Assembly: GCA_963930185.1 (NCBI GenBank)
Contig: CAWVLT010000056.1
Coordinates: 124,001 to 188,000, forward strand
Direction of reading: 5' to 3'
Source: JAGZEG01 sp963930185
GTDB lineage: Bacteria > Actinomycetota > Coriobacteriia > Coriobacteriales > UMGS124
Length of the DNA: 64,000 nt
This document shows positions 8,106 through 17,966 of this stretch, piece by piece. The notes beneath the pieces were generated by a model. That model was not told the origin of the DNA. It did not search any database and saw nothing but the letters and a program-made list of their open reading frames with translations. The translations under genes and the position numbers were made by a program. The number at the start of each line of letters is the position of its first letter. Position 1 is the first letter of the stretch.

Positions 8106-8768
8106 GTGTGGCGTTTGCTCTCCCCTCGTCCCAACAAAGCCGCGGCAAGTGTAGCAACACTTCTGGCCGCCCGGCCCGCCGCGCACATAAATGTCCGTCT
8201 CTTGGACAAACTTTTCGGTTGTGAGGGAGCGAGACCTCGCGACAGGCACGCCACGGGGGCGCCCTCTCGAAATGTCCGCCACCGGCTTTTCCGTGAGCTG
8301 GGCTTTTGCCGCATGCGGCATCGCCCGTCCCCGCAACCGTTCCGCCAAGTCCCTCACAACCGAAATATCTGTCCCTCAGAAAAGATTTTTCGCGCGCGAA
8401 CCCGCTTTTGGCTACCACCCACGTCCCACCCGCTGCCTTTCATGCCCGCCCGGCCTTCCCCACCAATCCGCGGCAATCGACATTTTCGCCACATCGTCAC
8501 CGCAAGCCAGCGCGCGCCACACAAGCGCACGCAAAGCACCTTGCGTGCATCAGACATGAAAATCCCAGCTCAGATATCTCATACCAAACATCGTAGCCAT
8601 GTTTCGGCACATTTCGTACTCCTCTTCGTACGAGTGGGGCATCGCAACCTCGTACAGTGAAGCTCGATCGGCACGCCACCGCCCAGCCGAAGGGGGCATG
8701 GGCTGGCAAGTACCCGAGAGTACGGGCGTGCGTCCAACGATCAGTCTCATCGACCTCTAGGAGGAAGC
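8106..8768. other. Long intergenic region with a 171-base inverted-repeat element
   Basis: No gene is supported in these 660 bases. 8204-8374 is bounded by 25-base inverted repeats (listed separately). 8375-8560 is C-rich with low secondary structure. The last 60 bases lead into a strong AGGAGGA ribosome site for flavoenzyme #1. The length suggests a long leader or an inserted element. Confidence 0.5.
8204..8374. repeat. 171-base element with 25-base terminal inverted repeats
   Basis: The left arm (8204-8228) and right arm (8350-8374) are reverse complements with three mismatches in 25, including a perfect 16-base core TTTCGGTTGTGAGGGA. The centre has no coding frame. This is the outline of a miniature inverted-repeat element or of a long hairpin RNA. 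No second copy is seen in the window. Confidence 0.6.
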
Positions 8769-10475
8769 ATGAGCGTTACCGAGAACGTCACTCGCCGCGG
8801 GTTCGTCGCCGGCGCCGCCGGCCTGGCCGCTGCCGGCATGGTCGCCGGCGCCACGAGCGCCATCGCCGAGGAGGAGGCCGCGACCACCGAGGCTGCCGCC
8901 CAGCCCGCGTTCCTGACCAAGCCCGAGGTTCCCACCGAGATCGCCGAGGAGCGCGACTGCGACGTCCTCGTCATCGGCATGGGCCTGGCCGGCACCGCCG
9001 CCTTCAAGGCCGCTGCCGAGGCCGGCGTGACCACCATCGCCCTAGAGAAGCAGCCCGAGGACTCCTACTCCGTCATCTACATGGCCGGCGACTTCGGCGT
9101 CGTGGGCTCGCAAATCCAGAAGGACCTGGGCATCGAGTGGGCCCCCAAGGCCGACATCATGAACGAGATGGCCAAGGAGTGCGGCAGCCGCATCGACACC
9201 TGGATGATGAGCTACTGGTACGACCACTCCGGCCAGGACTTCGACTGGTTCGTCGAGGGCGCCGACTTCGAGGTGCTCACCGCCACCGCCGCCGAGAAGC
9301 AGACCGACAAGGAGTTCTACATCCGTCCGAAGTGCTTCCCGAAGTCGGAGAACTACGACTACCACGAGGAGTACATCCCCTACTTCCACGGCACCATCAC
9401 CACCAACCCCAACATGCAGTGGGCATGCCAGGCCGCCATGGACGCCGGCAAGGCCGCTGGCGGCGAGATCATCTTCGGCGCAGCTGGTGAGCAGCTCATC
9501 CAGGACGAGTCCGGCGCGGTCATCGGCGCCTATGCCAAGACCGACAACGGCTACATCAAGGTGAACGCCAAGCAGGTCGTCCTCACCTGCGGCGACTACG
9601 GCGCGAACCAGGAGATGAAGGCCTACTACGCCCCCGAGTACATCGACTACACCGGCGGCGTCTGCACCGGCGACGGCCACCTCATGGGCATCTGGGCCGG
9701 CGGCCGCATGGAGGAGGGCCCCCACGCCCCCATGGCTCACCACATGGGTGCCGCTCTGGGCGTGGACTCCTACCTGCAGCTCAACAACCTGGGCAAGCGC
9801 TTCATGAACGAGGACATCCCCGGCCAGAACCTGACCCAGATGCTCTCGCGCCAGCCACTGGCCTCCGATCCCGAGAAGCGCGAGGCCGACATCCGCGCCT
9901 ATCAGATCTTCGACTCCAGCTGGCCCGAGCAGATCGCCGACATGCCCGACGGCCACGGCTACACCTCGCACTTCGTGCCCGATGATCAGGTCGACCAGTA
10001 CCCGCTGGTGCTCTCGGGCTTCGGTCTGGGCTGGACGAGCCGCCAGATGGTCGAGGACTCCGTGGACTACAAGGCCGACACCCTCGAGGAGCTCTTCGAG
10101 CAGATGGGTCTGCCCGTGGAGACCGCCATGGCCGAGGTCGAGCGCTACAACGAGCTGTGCGCCAACGGCTATGACGAGGACTTCGGCAAGATGTCCAAGC
10201 GCCTCTTCCCGGTTGAGAACCCGCCGTTCTACGGCTGCAAGTTCAGCGCCAGCCGCGGCATGCTCGTCATGATCGGCGGCCTGGAGTGCGACCATGACCT
10301 GCACGTTGTCGACGCCGACGACAACCCCATCCCCGGCCTGTTCGTGGCCGGCAACAACCAGGGTCGTCGCTTCCTCGTTGACTACCCGGTCATCGTCGCC
10401 GGCATCTCGCTGGGCACCGCGCTGACCTTTGGCCGCCTTGCCGGCACCAACGCCGCCGCTGCGGTGAGCGCGTAG
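8769..10475 (+). CDS. Tat-exported FAD-dependent reductase (#1; fumarate/urocanate-reductase-like)
   Basis: The 568-residue protein has a Tat signal (Arg9-Arg10 in VTRRGFVAG, then an Ala-rich helix to about 33), a short acidic linker, and the FAD fold starting at VLVIGMGLAG (G70-x-G72-xx-G75), continuing with the FAD_binding_2 layout to the end. LGKRFMNED is the usual substrate-side arginine motif; the C-terminus carries AGNNQGRRF before VAGISLGTALTFGRLAG. This resembles family members that reduce enoate-type acids outside the membrane. It has no FMN or haem domain, so it needs an external electron donor. AGGAGGA precedes the ATG. A hairpin terminator follows, so it is transcribed alone. Its regulator is unclear: the nearest is the LuxR at 10692. 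The acceptor cannot be read from sequence. Confidence 0.9.
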   Translation: MSVTENVTRRGFVAGAAGLAAAGMVAGATSAIAEEEAATTEAAAQPAFLTKPEVPTEIAEERDCDVLVIGMGLAGTAAFKAAAEAGVTTIALEKQPEDSYSVIYMAGDFGVVGSQIQKDLGIEWAPKADIMNEMAKECGSRIDTWMMSYWYDHSGQDFDWFVEGADFEVLTATAAEKQTDKEFYIRPKCFPKSENYDYHEEYIPYFHGTITTNPNMQWACQAAMDAGKAAGGEIIFGAAGEQLIQDESGAVIGAYAKTDNGYIKVNAKQVVLTCGDYGANQEMKAYYAPEYIDYTGGVCTGDGHLMGIWAGGRMEEGPHAPMAHHMGAALGVDSYLQLNNLGKRFMNEDIPGQNLTQMLSRQPLASDPEKREADIRAYQIFDSSWPEQIADMPDGHGYTSHFVPDDQVDQYPLVLSGFGLGWTSRQMVEDSVDYKADTLEELFEQMGLPVETAMAEVERYNELCANGYDEDFGKMSKRLFPVENPPFYGCKFSASRGMLVMIGGLECDHDLHVVDADDNPIPGLFVAGNNQGRRFLVDYPVIVAGISLGTALTFGRLAGTNAAAAVSA

Positions 10476-10548
10476 CCACGCGCGCAAGGCCGGCGGGCCC
10501 AGCCGGCACCCAGTCCCTGCGTACCCCTCCCCCCAAGGGGTTACGATA

Positions 10549-10590
10549 GCCGCCCGGTCTCTCCTTGCGAGGGGCCGGGCGGCCCTGTTT
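10549..10590 (+). terminator. Rho-independent terminator after flavoenzyme #1
   Basis: GCCGCCCGG (10549-10557) pairs with CCGGGCGGC (10575-10583) and is followed by a short T-run (10587-10590). It separates flavoenzyme #1 from the LuxR gene on the same strand. Confidence 0.75.
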
Positions 10591-10691
10591 TACGGGAGGT
10601 ACAACCACTCGCGAACCGTCGAAAAGCCCAGCCCGCAAATGCGGTATGATTAGCCCGGTCGGCTGGTCGAGACGAGAACCAGGACGGTAAG

Positions 10692-12128
10692 ATGGCTGTT
10701 TCTTCTGTAATTGCGAGAGCCTCTCGATACGGCGCGTGGGCCCCCATGGTGCTCTTCTCATGGACCAACTCGCAGGCAGTGATCCCCGAAACGGCCTCCC
10801 TCTGGAACGGCTATCTAGGCTTTTCCCTCGTCATGATCGCGGTTGCCGGCGCCTTTCTGCAAAGAAGAAGGCTCTCGGCGCTGCGTCCGCCGCGTGGCCA
10901 CGCGTCGCCAGTCGCGGCCCCTCGCGTCCTCGACTGGGCGGCGAGCGTCGGGCTTGCCCTGGCCTGCCTGCTCGAGGCGAGCCCGTCCCTCCTCGGCGCG
11001 GGCGACGGCTGCGGTCTCGCCGGATCCATCCTGGCGAGCATGTGCATCGGGTGGTCGTACGTGCGCTGGGCCATCTACCTCTCCGGCTGTGAGCTGCGCA
11101 CGCTGATCCGGCTCATATTTGTCAGCTGCATCATATGGACCATCGGGCGCATGGCCATCTATGCGCTATCCCCCGTCGCAAGCGCCATCGCGGCGGTCGG
11201 CATCTCGCTTCTGTCCGGCTACATGCTCGAACGTTCGTTCGATGGCCTTACGCCAGCCGGCTGCGCTCGATGCGACGGGAGCCAGGGCACACGCCAATCC
11301 GGATCGCATTCGCATTCCCGCGAGCTCGGCGCATGGCGGCTCTGGGCAGTCATCATCGCCATCACGCTGGTCGACCAGTTTCTCCTCAAGGGCACGCACC
11401 CCTACCTCGGCGACATGATGGGAGGGCCCTTCTATGGCATCAAGGCCGCCGGCTCCGTGCTGCTGTGCTGCATCATGCTGTTCTGGACGCTGCGCACCAC
11501 ACTTGCCTTTGACTTTGTGCTGCTATGGCGCTGCCTGTACCTCTTCACGGCCTGCGCCCTGCTAGTGGTGACGTTTGCCCAGCGCGGCCCCATCCTCTGG
11601 ACTGCGTCCTCCATCGCAACCGACCCGCTCATCCCCATACTCTGGCTCACCGTCTGCACGATAGCCCGCCACGCGACCATACCACCATACCTGGTGGTGA
11701 GTGCGGGGTTCGGCGCCTACGGGCTCGCCTCCTATGCGGGACAGCTCGTGGGCAGAGTCATCCCCGAGATCCTGAGCCTCGCTCCCCTGTGCGTCATCCT
11801 TCTGTTCCTGCTGCTGATGGTGCTGGCCTTCTGCCTTGATTCGCGCGACCCTGATCTTCTGCAACTCTTCGAGGATTTGCGCGGCAGGCAGATGCAGACC
11901 TCCGAGCTGGCCCAGATCAACGGGCGCTGCGTCGCCATTGGGGCGCAGCGCCACCTGACACCGCGTGAGATCGAGGTGATGCAGATGCTCTGCGCCAACC
12001 GATCGCGCAGCTACATAGCCGAGACGCTTTACATTTCCACGAACACAGTGAAAACCCACTCGGATCGGCTGTACAAGAAGCTAGGCATCCATAGCCGCGA
12101 GGAGCTCCAGAAGCTCGTTGGACTGTAG
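10692..12128 (+). CDS. Polytopic membrane LuxR-family regulator
   Basis: The 478-residue protein has about ten to twelve hydrophobic helices (to about residue 395) and a C-terminal LuxR helix-turn-helix (about 415-475) with LTPREIEVMQML and the recognition helix STNTVKTHSDRLYKKLGIHS. This is the membrane-sensor/DNA-binding architecture common in Eggerthellaceae, where such proteins often sit beside reductase genes. The ATG follows an AGGACGG site; a TATGAT hexamer (10645-10650) may be its -10 box. It stands between flavoenzymes #1 and #2 on the same strand, separated from #1 by a terminator and from #2 by 298 bases. It most likely senses the substrate of one of them; #2, immediately downstream, is my first choice. 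Confidence 0.88.
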   Translation: MAVSSVIARASRYGAWAPMVLFSWTNSQAVIPETASLWNGYLGFSLVMIAVAGAFLQRRRLSALRPPRGHASPVAAPRVLDWAASVGLALACLLEASPSLLGAGDGCGLAGSILASMCIGWSYVRWAIYLSGCELRTLIRLIFVSCIIWTIGRMAIYALSPVASAIAAVGISLLSGYMLERSFDGLTPAGCARCDGSQGTRQSGSHSHSRELGAWRLWAVIIAITLVDQFLLKGTHPYLGDMMGGPFYGIKAAGSVLLCCIMLFWTLRTTLAFDFVLLWRCLYLFTACALLVVTFAQRGPILWTASSIATDPLIPILWLTVCTIARHATIPPYLVVSAGFGAYGLASYAGQLVGRVIPEILSLAPLCVILLFLLLMVLAFCLDSRDPDLLQLFEDLRGRQMQTSELAQINGRCVAIGAQRHLTPREIEVMQMLCANRSRSYIAETLYISTNTVKTHSDRLYKKLGIHSREELQKLVGL

Positions 12129-12426
12129 GCAGGCCCCCGGCGGTCGGCGCCAGTCGGCACGCCCGTCAACAGCAAAAAAAACGCACGCCATTTCACGCAC
12201 ACCTCTTGCTACCGGCGGCTTCGCTCACATCACCCGACGCGTCCTACTCAACTCAACCCGTCTGTCCGACTGCATTTTACCTGCATGGCAAGCATGATGG
12301 GAAATGCCCACACGGGGCCATAGGCCCTGCGGGCACGGATGCCGGCTGGCGCCATTTCGCTCCCGGCGCGGCAACGCAAGGCGTCAACGCAAGACGAATG
12401 CAAGACAACGATCACGAGGAGGACCC
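12129..12426. other. Upstream region of flavoenzyme #2
   Basis: About 300 bases with no gene. It begins with an A8 run (12175-12182), includes a small GGCC-ATA-GGCC dyad near 12318-12328, and ends in AGGAGGA before the start at 12427. A LuxR operator would be expected here but no clear dyad stands out. Confidence 0.4.
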
Positions 12427-14082
12427 ATGGGACACGAGTTGATTCATGACCGCCGCAAGTTCATCAAGGGCGCAGGCGCCACCGTCGCCGCAGTCGCCGC
12501 AGCATCTGCCATCCCCACGGCCGCGTTTGCCGCCTACGCGGCGGACCACATCGACAACGCCCTGCCCACCGACGCCGCGCCTGCAAGCGCGCCGGCCGAC
12601 GCTCCGTCCGCAAGCTCCGACGGTTGGGACGGTGAGTATGACGTCGTCATCGTCGGCGCAGGCATGGCCGGCGTGACCGCCGCCATCACCATTGCGAACG
12701 AGGGCGAAGGCGCCACCTGCCTGCTTATTGAAAAGGAAGCCTCCTGTGCTGGCAACAGCCCCTACAGCGCCGGTGACGTCCTGTACTGTGACGAGCCGGA
12801 CAAGGCCGAGGTGTACCTGCAGTGCCTCATCGGCGGTGCGACTCCCGACGACGTCATCCACGCCTACGCCACCGAGATCAAGGAGAACCTCAACTGGATT
12901 ATCTCCCTGGGCGCAACCGAGGATCAGCTGTACTTGAATCCGCCCGACCCCACCGGGGAGAAGACCAGCGAATACGCCGAGTTCCCCAACGACAACTACG
13001 TGGGCTATTACGAGTTCGACCCCGAGAAGGGCGACGCCTTCCACGTGTACTACTTCCTGTTTGACATCATGCAGCAGCACACGGATGTCATCACCTACAT
13101 GCCCTCCACCCCCATGCAGGAGCTCATCCAGGACCCCGAGACCAAGGCCATCCTCGGCGTCGTCGCCAACGGCAAGCGCTATAAGGCGACGCGCGGAGTC
13201 ATCATGTGCACCGGCGGCTTTGAGAACGATCCCGAGATGATGTTCACCTACACTGGCATCCAGGGCTGCATTCCACTGGCTGGCGTCTCCAACACGGGCG
13301 ACGGCCACCGCGCCTGCATGAAGATCGGCGCGGACTTCTGGCACATGCACGGCGGCGCCCAGTTCTGGATGACCCTGCGCGACCTCGAGAACACGCGCTT
13401 CGCCTCGGTCAAGCACAGCTTCACCACCAAGAAGTACGGCATCACCGTCGGGATCAACGGCCGCCGCTTCTACAACGACTACGATGGCTGCAACCTATAC
13501 AGCGGCACCGAGCCGGATTCAGACATGAGCCGCAACGTTGGCTACCGCCACGGCATCACGCAGTTCGGCGGCAACTGGGTACACCTGCCCCTCCCTCCCA
13601 AGGGCTGGTTCATCTTTGATCAGGCGGGCCTGGAGGCCGGCGCGTTCCCCGCAGACATCTCCGAGGACGTCGTGGCCGACGGCTGGGCCTACTCCGCCGA
13701 GACGGTCGAGGAGCTTGCCGAGAAGTGCGGCCTGCCGGCCGACGAGCTCACCAAGACGGTCGACCTGTGGAACACCTGGTGCGACAACGGCGAGGACCTT
13801 GCCTTCTATCGCCCCGCCGACACGTTGACCCCCATCAAGACCGGCCCGTTCTATGCCGTTCTGTGCATCCCCACGATGCTCAACACCGACGGCGGCCCCG
13901 TGCGCAGCGCCAAGGGTGAGATCCTCGACCCCGACGGCAACCCCATTCCGCGCCTGTACTCGGCCGGCGAGTTTGGCTCGATCTGGGGCCACTTCTACAA
14001 CGGCTGCGGCAACCTGGGCGAGTGCGCCGCGTTCGGCCGCATCTCCGCTCGTAGCGCCCTGGCCAACGAGCCGCAGGCGTAG
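12427..14082 (+). CDS. Tat-exported FAD-dependent reductase (#2)
   Basis: The 551-residue protein has a Tat signal with Arg9-Arg10 in HDRRKFIKG, an Ala/Pro-rich linker to about 65, and the FAD fold from VVIVGAGMAG (G77-x-G79-xx-G82). GINGRRFYNDYDG is the substrate-side arginine motif, and the C-terminus has LYSAGEFGSIW...NLGECAAFGRI, the pattern of the urocanate/fumarate-reductase-like branch shared by #4, #6 and #10. No FMN_bind or haem domain is present. The start at 12427 has AGGAGGA upstream; the frame is open earlier without a ribosome site. It lies directly downstream of the LuxR sensor gene on the same strand, its likely regulator. A 13-base-arm hairpin follows. Confidence 0.9.
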   Translation: MGHELIHDRRKFIKGAGATVAAVAAASAIPTAAFAAYAADHIDNALPTDAAPASAPADAPSASSDGWDGEYDVVIVGAGMAGVTAAITIANEGEGATCLLIEKEASCAGNSPYSAGDVLYCDEPDKAEVYLQCLIGGATPDDVIHAYATEIKENLNWIISLGATEDQLYLNPPDPTGEKTSEYAEFPNDNYVGYYEFDPEKGDAFHVYYFLFDIMQQHTDVITYMPSTPMQELIQDPETKAILGVVANGKRYKATRGVIMCTGGFENDPEMMFTYTGIQGCIPLAGVSNTGDGHRACMKIGADFWHMHGGAQFWMTLRDLENTRFASVKHSFTTKKYGITVGINGRRFYNDYDGCNLYSGTEPDSDMSRNVGYRHGITQFGGNWVHLPLPPKGWFIFDQAGLEAGAFPADISEDVVADGWAYSAETVEELAEKCGLPADELTKTVDLWNTWCDNGEDLAFYRPADTLTPIKTGPFYAVLCIPTMLNTDGGPVRSAKGEILDPDGNPIPRLYSAGEFGSIWGHFYNGCGNLGECAAFGRISARSALANEPQA

Positions 14083-14210
14083 GCGCAGGCGCAGCAGGCA
14101 CAAAAAGCTAGCAGGCCAACGGGCTCAGCGTTGAGCCGGAAGCGTCGAGTTGGCCATATCGAGATGCCGGCTGCGTAGCCGGATAACCAAACAGCTGGAC
14201 GGCCATTTGC

Positions 14211-14248
14211 AGGGGTCGGCGGCGGCGTAAGGCCAGCCGCCGACCCCT
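14211..14248. terminator. Hairpin terminator between convergent genes
   Basis: AGGGGTCGGCGGC (14211-14223) and GCCGCCGACCCCT (14236-14248) are perfect 13-base arms. It lies between the convergent flavoenzyme #2 and the RGG-rich protein gene and could serve both strands. No long T-run is present. Confidence 0.6.
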
Positions 14249-14319
14249 GCCATATGATGTCGCTCGACCACGGTAGCCAAACTGGCGCAGGCGTAACACC
14301 GCTCCCGAGATCTTAGCCA

Positions 14320-15510
14320 TCACCAGCGATCGCGGCGGCCCCGGTCGCGCCCCTCGCGCCAGTCGCTGCGCGCGTCGCGCTGACCGCCCCGTTGCGCACG
14401 ATCACGCTCGGCACGCCAATCGCCGCGCCCACCACGACGGTCATCCCGGCCACGCCAGTCGTCACGCTCGTCATCCCGCCAGCCGCGATGGTGCTCGCCA
14501 CGCCCGCCCCAGTCACCGGCGCCTCGGCCCCCGCGCTCGTCACGCCAGTCACGTCCCTGACGCTCGCGGCCACCCCTATCCCAACTGCCGCGACCTCCGC
14601 CGCGACGGTCGTCACGCGTGCCCCTGCCGTCATGCGTGCCGCGCCCCATGCTCGGGCCGCGACCGTCCTGCGGTGGCTCCCAGCCGCGCTTGTAGAGCAA
14701 CGACTTGGTGTGGGCGTACGAATCCACGCGCTCCACCTTGCGCACCGAGAACTTGTCACTCTTCTCGTTGACAGTGCACTCCACGCGCATGGAGTAGCCG
14801 TGGTCACCGTACTCGGTCATGACCAGACGCACGGGCGTGCCCTCACGGTCGTACTCAAGCACCGCGCTCAGCGAGTCGGGACTGCCGGGCTCGTCCACCG
14901 TCTCGACATGCAGGTGAATGGGCGACGCGCTGGGCTGGCCATGAGCGTCGAGCTCCGCGATAACCACGCGCGTGTAACCGTGCCCTTCCGCCGGAATACC
15001 GACTTCGACGCCGGCGACCTGCCCAAACTGATAGCGCGCAAACTTGGAGGCAAGCCCGAGCATGCGGTTGATGAGATCGACCGCCTCGACAAGGGCCCGG
15101 GCGGCACGGACGGCCGAGGGAGCATCGGAATCTGCGGGGGCGACAGGATTTGCAGGGACGCCGGAGGCATCGGGGACCCCGGATGCGTCGGAAGTCCCCT
15201 CGACGCTCACGGGGTTAGCCTCGCCCGCCGAGGCACCCTCTTCGATGGCGGCGTCCTGCGCAGCGACAGCCCCCTGCGAGCCAGCGATCTCCCCCGCAGA
15301 GGCCGGGCTGGCCTGGGACCCGTCTATCCCGTCGCAGATAAACGCAAAGGCATGCTTCTCCACGCCCTTGCGCATCGTCACCACGTGCAGAAGACCCCCC
15401 ACCCCCCTGGGAAAGCACGGCTCCCCAGTTTCGGCCGGCAGTACCCAGCGCCTCTCCGTTAGATCGACCCGCTCGGCGCCGAACGCCGCGTTGCTGCCGT
15501 AGAACTCCAT
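14320..15510 (-). CDS. Hypothetical protein with a C-terminal RGG/DRRGG low-complexity tail
   Basis: From ATG 15510 the protein has 396 residues: an N-terminal domain of about 60 residues (MEFYGSNAAFG...), an Ala/Pro/Ser linker, a central globular domain (about 110-275) ending KSLLYKRGWEPP, and a tail of about 115 residues built of R, G and D with repeated DRRGG, RGG and DWR units. RGG/RDD tails bind RNA or promote condensation in other proteins; that role here is inference. I do not recognise the globular domains. The frame stays open to 15774, with ATGs at 15549-15567; 15510 was chosen because the only G-rich site (GATGGGACGGGACAC) precedes it, but the start is uncertain. It is unrelated in kind to the flanking reductase modules. 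Confidence 0.65.
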   Translation of the reverse strand: MEFYGSNAAFGAERVDLTERRWVLPAETGEPCFPRGVGGLLHVVTMRKGVEKHAFAFICDGIDGSQASPASAGEIAGSQGAVAAQDAAIEEGASAGEANPVSVEGTSDASGVPDASGVPANPVAPADSDAPSAVRAARALVEAVDLINRMLGLASKFARYQFGQVAGVEVGIPAEGHGYTRVVIAELDAHGQPSASPIHLHVETVDEPGSPDSLSAVLEYDREGTPVRLVMTEYGDHGYSMRVECTVNEKSDKFSVRKVERVDSYAHTKSLLYKRGWEPPQDGRGPSMGRGTHDGRGTRDDRRGGGRGSWDRGGRERQGRDWRDERGGRGAGDWGGRGEHHRGWRDDERDDWRGRDDRRGGRGDWRAERDRAQRGGQRDARSDWREGRDRGRRDRW

Positions 15511-15898
15511 GTGTCCCGTCCCATCTACGCCCTGTCGGATTGCTCGCATAAGCATACCATTGAGCATTGGCCCCGTTGGACGGTCGCGACACCCGATTGG
15601 GCCTTTTCTGCCATAAATTTGAGGGAATGAATTTCCTAGCCCCCTGCTTCCACGCATATTACAAGCCACCCACTCGTCGCCAATCCTGACCTTGCTATCA
15701 AAAGTGCAGGTTGAACGATCATGTCTACCCATGGGTACGCGCCACAGGACAGCCTCTGCCTTCTTGAACGGCAAGCGAGCCTGCTACCGACGTGCATATC
15801 CTCAAAAAAGTGGAGCAAAACCCGTTTTTGGGTGTCACGGGCCAAGGCGATCCGCCCCACGACAGGCTGCCGATAACCCAACGGCCCCAGCCACGCCT
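15511..15898. other. Intergenic region between the RGG-rich protein and a LuxR gene
   Basis: Both flanking genes read leftward. An AT-rich patch at 15610-15640 (CATAAATTTGAGGGAATGAATTT) is the best promoter position for the RGG-rich gene. An open frame continues from that gene to 15774 but has no convincing start. Nothing else is seen. Confidence 0.4.
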
Positions 15899-17443
15899 CT
15901 ACGTGCCGACAACGCCCTCGCTCTCCACCGGCTCGGCCTCCACCAGGTCGATCAGCTCCTGCTGGCGGTGGACGCCGAGCTTGGCGTAAATGTGCCCCAT
16001 GTGGGTGCGGGCCGTGCCCTCGGCGATGTTGAGCTCTCGCGAGACGACCCCCAACGTGCGACCGCGCGCGATGAGCAGGAACACATCGCGCTCGCGCGGT
16101 GTCAGATCATAGCGCGCGGCGACCGACGCGCAGCGACGCGCCAGTTCGTCGCCCCCGGCCTGGCGCGTCTCCTTCGAGCGCGAGGCGAGCACCTTCGACA
16201 TGGTCCCCTCAGGCAACACCAAAACCACGAGCAGCACCAACACCAGGATGCTCATCAGCGAGAACACGGTGATGTCGAGCGTGCCGTCGGAGATGCGCTG
16301 CGCGCAGGCGCGGCTCACCAGCGTGCCGACGCCCATCCCCACGTACGTACACGCCACGCCCCAGCCAAAAGTCTCCACCGGCCAGCGACCGCACTGGCGG
16401 ACGACCCCAACGAGCATCGCCCAGAACAGGACGTCGAAGAATTCGTAGCCGATCGTAATGATGGAGATCGACACGATAGCGTAGCGATCCATGAACAGGG
16501 TGAGGACGACGAACCCCGCCACCATGAGTGGCAGGGAGAAGCGGTACACCAACAGCGTGTCGAACCGCGAGCCAAGCGCAAGCACCAGCGCCACGAACAG
16601 GACGCCCACCGCGAGGATGGCAAGGAAGGCGTAGTTCGCGACGATGAACGCCGGGGCCGACTCGTCCGAGCCGATCGGGAACGAGTCGAGGCAGCGGCCG
16701 ATAAGCGAGAACACCGCGATGGACGCCATGAGCCGAGCGAGCGTGGGTCCCGTCAGCGCACCGCGACGCTCCTCGGTTGCGACCTCGGAGAGCACGCGCA
16801 CGTCATCCCGCTGGGGGCGCAGGCTCAAGACAACTGTCCCGGCCTCCCCGCGGTTGGCGAACAGCAACGCCAGGGACAGCAGCGGGGCCACATAGTAGCA
16901 CGCCATGGTGGCCTGTACCGGGATCGCCATCATGATGAGAGCCGTCACGATGGCGGCGACCGGCGAGGCGAGAAGCGCCAGCCGCATGCCATGACGCACG
17001 AAGCGCTCGCCCCAGCTCACCTGGAGGAGTCCCGACGTCACCCCCGACAGGACAAACGTCACGACAGCCAGCAACGAGCCACCGGCCACGTTTAAGGCCA
17101 CCATCGCCACAAAGGAAAGGACAAGCAGGGCCACCGTCAAGCAGTTGAGCCTCTGCAGCCCCGCCGGGGAGTCGAACACGCGTCGCGCGAACAGAGCCAC
17201 GAGAATCGCCGCGACCGCCCCGCCGAAGAGGTAGACCTGGTCGAGCCGGAACGCGCCGCGCGGCAGAAACACATGGCCAGCAGAGACGCTCATGGAGTCG
17301 ACGACCCATACGCGGCAGAGGCCGAAGCCCAGCGCCAGCACAAGCAGCTCGAAGAGCGGCACCGAAGCGAAGGGGGAGGAAGCTTCGCCGCGAACCTCCC
17401 GAGCTCGCGGGGCCGCCTGGGACCCATCTGTCGCCCGTGACAT
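15899..17443 (-). CDS. Polytopic membrane LuxR-family regulator
   Basis: The 514-residue protein has about twelve transmembrane helices (about 27-425), a charged linker, and a C-terminal LuxR helix-turn-helix (about 440-500) with LTPRERDVFLLIARG and AEGTARTHMGHIYAKLGVH. It is divergently transcribed from flavoenzyme #3, with a 523-base shared control region, the standard sensor-plus-target layout. GGGGG lies five bases before the ATG. The membrane part presumably senses a small acid or its redox product and the HTH acts from the membrane. The ligand is unknown. Confidence 0.88.
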   Translation of the reverse strand: MSRATDGSQAAPRAREVRGEASSPFASVPLFELLVLALGFGLCRVWVVDSMSVSAGHVFLPRGAFRLDQVYLFGGAVAAILVALFARRVFDSPAGLQRLNCLTVALLVLSFVAMVALNVAGGSLLAVVTFVLSGVTSGLLQVSWGERFVRHGMRLALLASPVAAIVTALIMMAIPVQATMACYYVAPLLSLALLFANRGEAGTVVLSLRPQRDDVRVLSEVATEERRGALTGPTLARLMASIAVFSLIGRCLDSFPIGSDESAPAFIVANYAFLAILAVGVLFVALVLALGSRFDTLLVYRFSLPLMVAGFVVLTLFMDRYAIVSISIITIGYEFFDVLFWAMLVGVVRQCGRWPVETFGWGVACTYVGMGVGTLVSRACAQRISDGTLDITVFSLMSILVLVLLVVLVLPEGTMSKVLASRSKETRQAGGDELARRCASVAARYDLTPRERDVFLLIARGRTLGVVSRELNIAEGTARTHMGHIYAKLGVHRQQELIDLVEAEPVESEGVVGT

Positions 17444-17966
17444 ATCAACCCCCGTCTGCGCACAGGCCCTTTCGGGCAGGCCGAGACATCATCTCCGGAC
17501 GTTCCGGCCCGCGTCGCCACGGGCAGAGAACGCACGAGCACACATGTCAGCCCACGCCCATGGCCACACCCATAATCACGTTCATCGTAGTGCTGTCACT
17601 ATATTAGAGCATGCGCGAGGCAAAAGCGTGCGAGATCGCGTGCCAACGGGTTACCGAATGTGGCCGATGCACCCAAAAACGGCAGAAATCGCATCGTTCC
17701 CGCAGCTCACACATCCCTACGACGCTGAATATGATGGCGGGTGAGCAAAATACGAAACCGCGTCGCTTGGCCAAACAGTCAGATCGGCACACAGTTGTGG
17801 TCAACACGCCGCCACACGGGCAACCACCCGCAGCCATCTGCGGACGACGGCCCCGAGCCGCAGGCAGCGGCCTCAGGCAACCGCCGGCCCTGGCAGCACG
17901 TGCCCCGCAGCGCAAATAACGGCGCCGCGGGGAAGCAAACGGTTCGTCAACGAAAGGGGTACGAAC
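17444..17966. other. Divergent control region between a LuxR gene and flavoenzyme #3
   Basis: 523 bases with no gene. AT-richer patches at 17570-17610 and 17720-17760 are the likely promoter positions; the latter is about 200 bases from the #3 start, leaving a long leader. I see no strong dyad that can be assigned to LuxR. The right end is the ribosome site GAAAGGGG before 17967. Confidence 0.4.
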
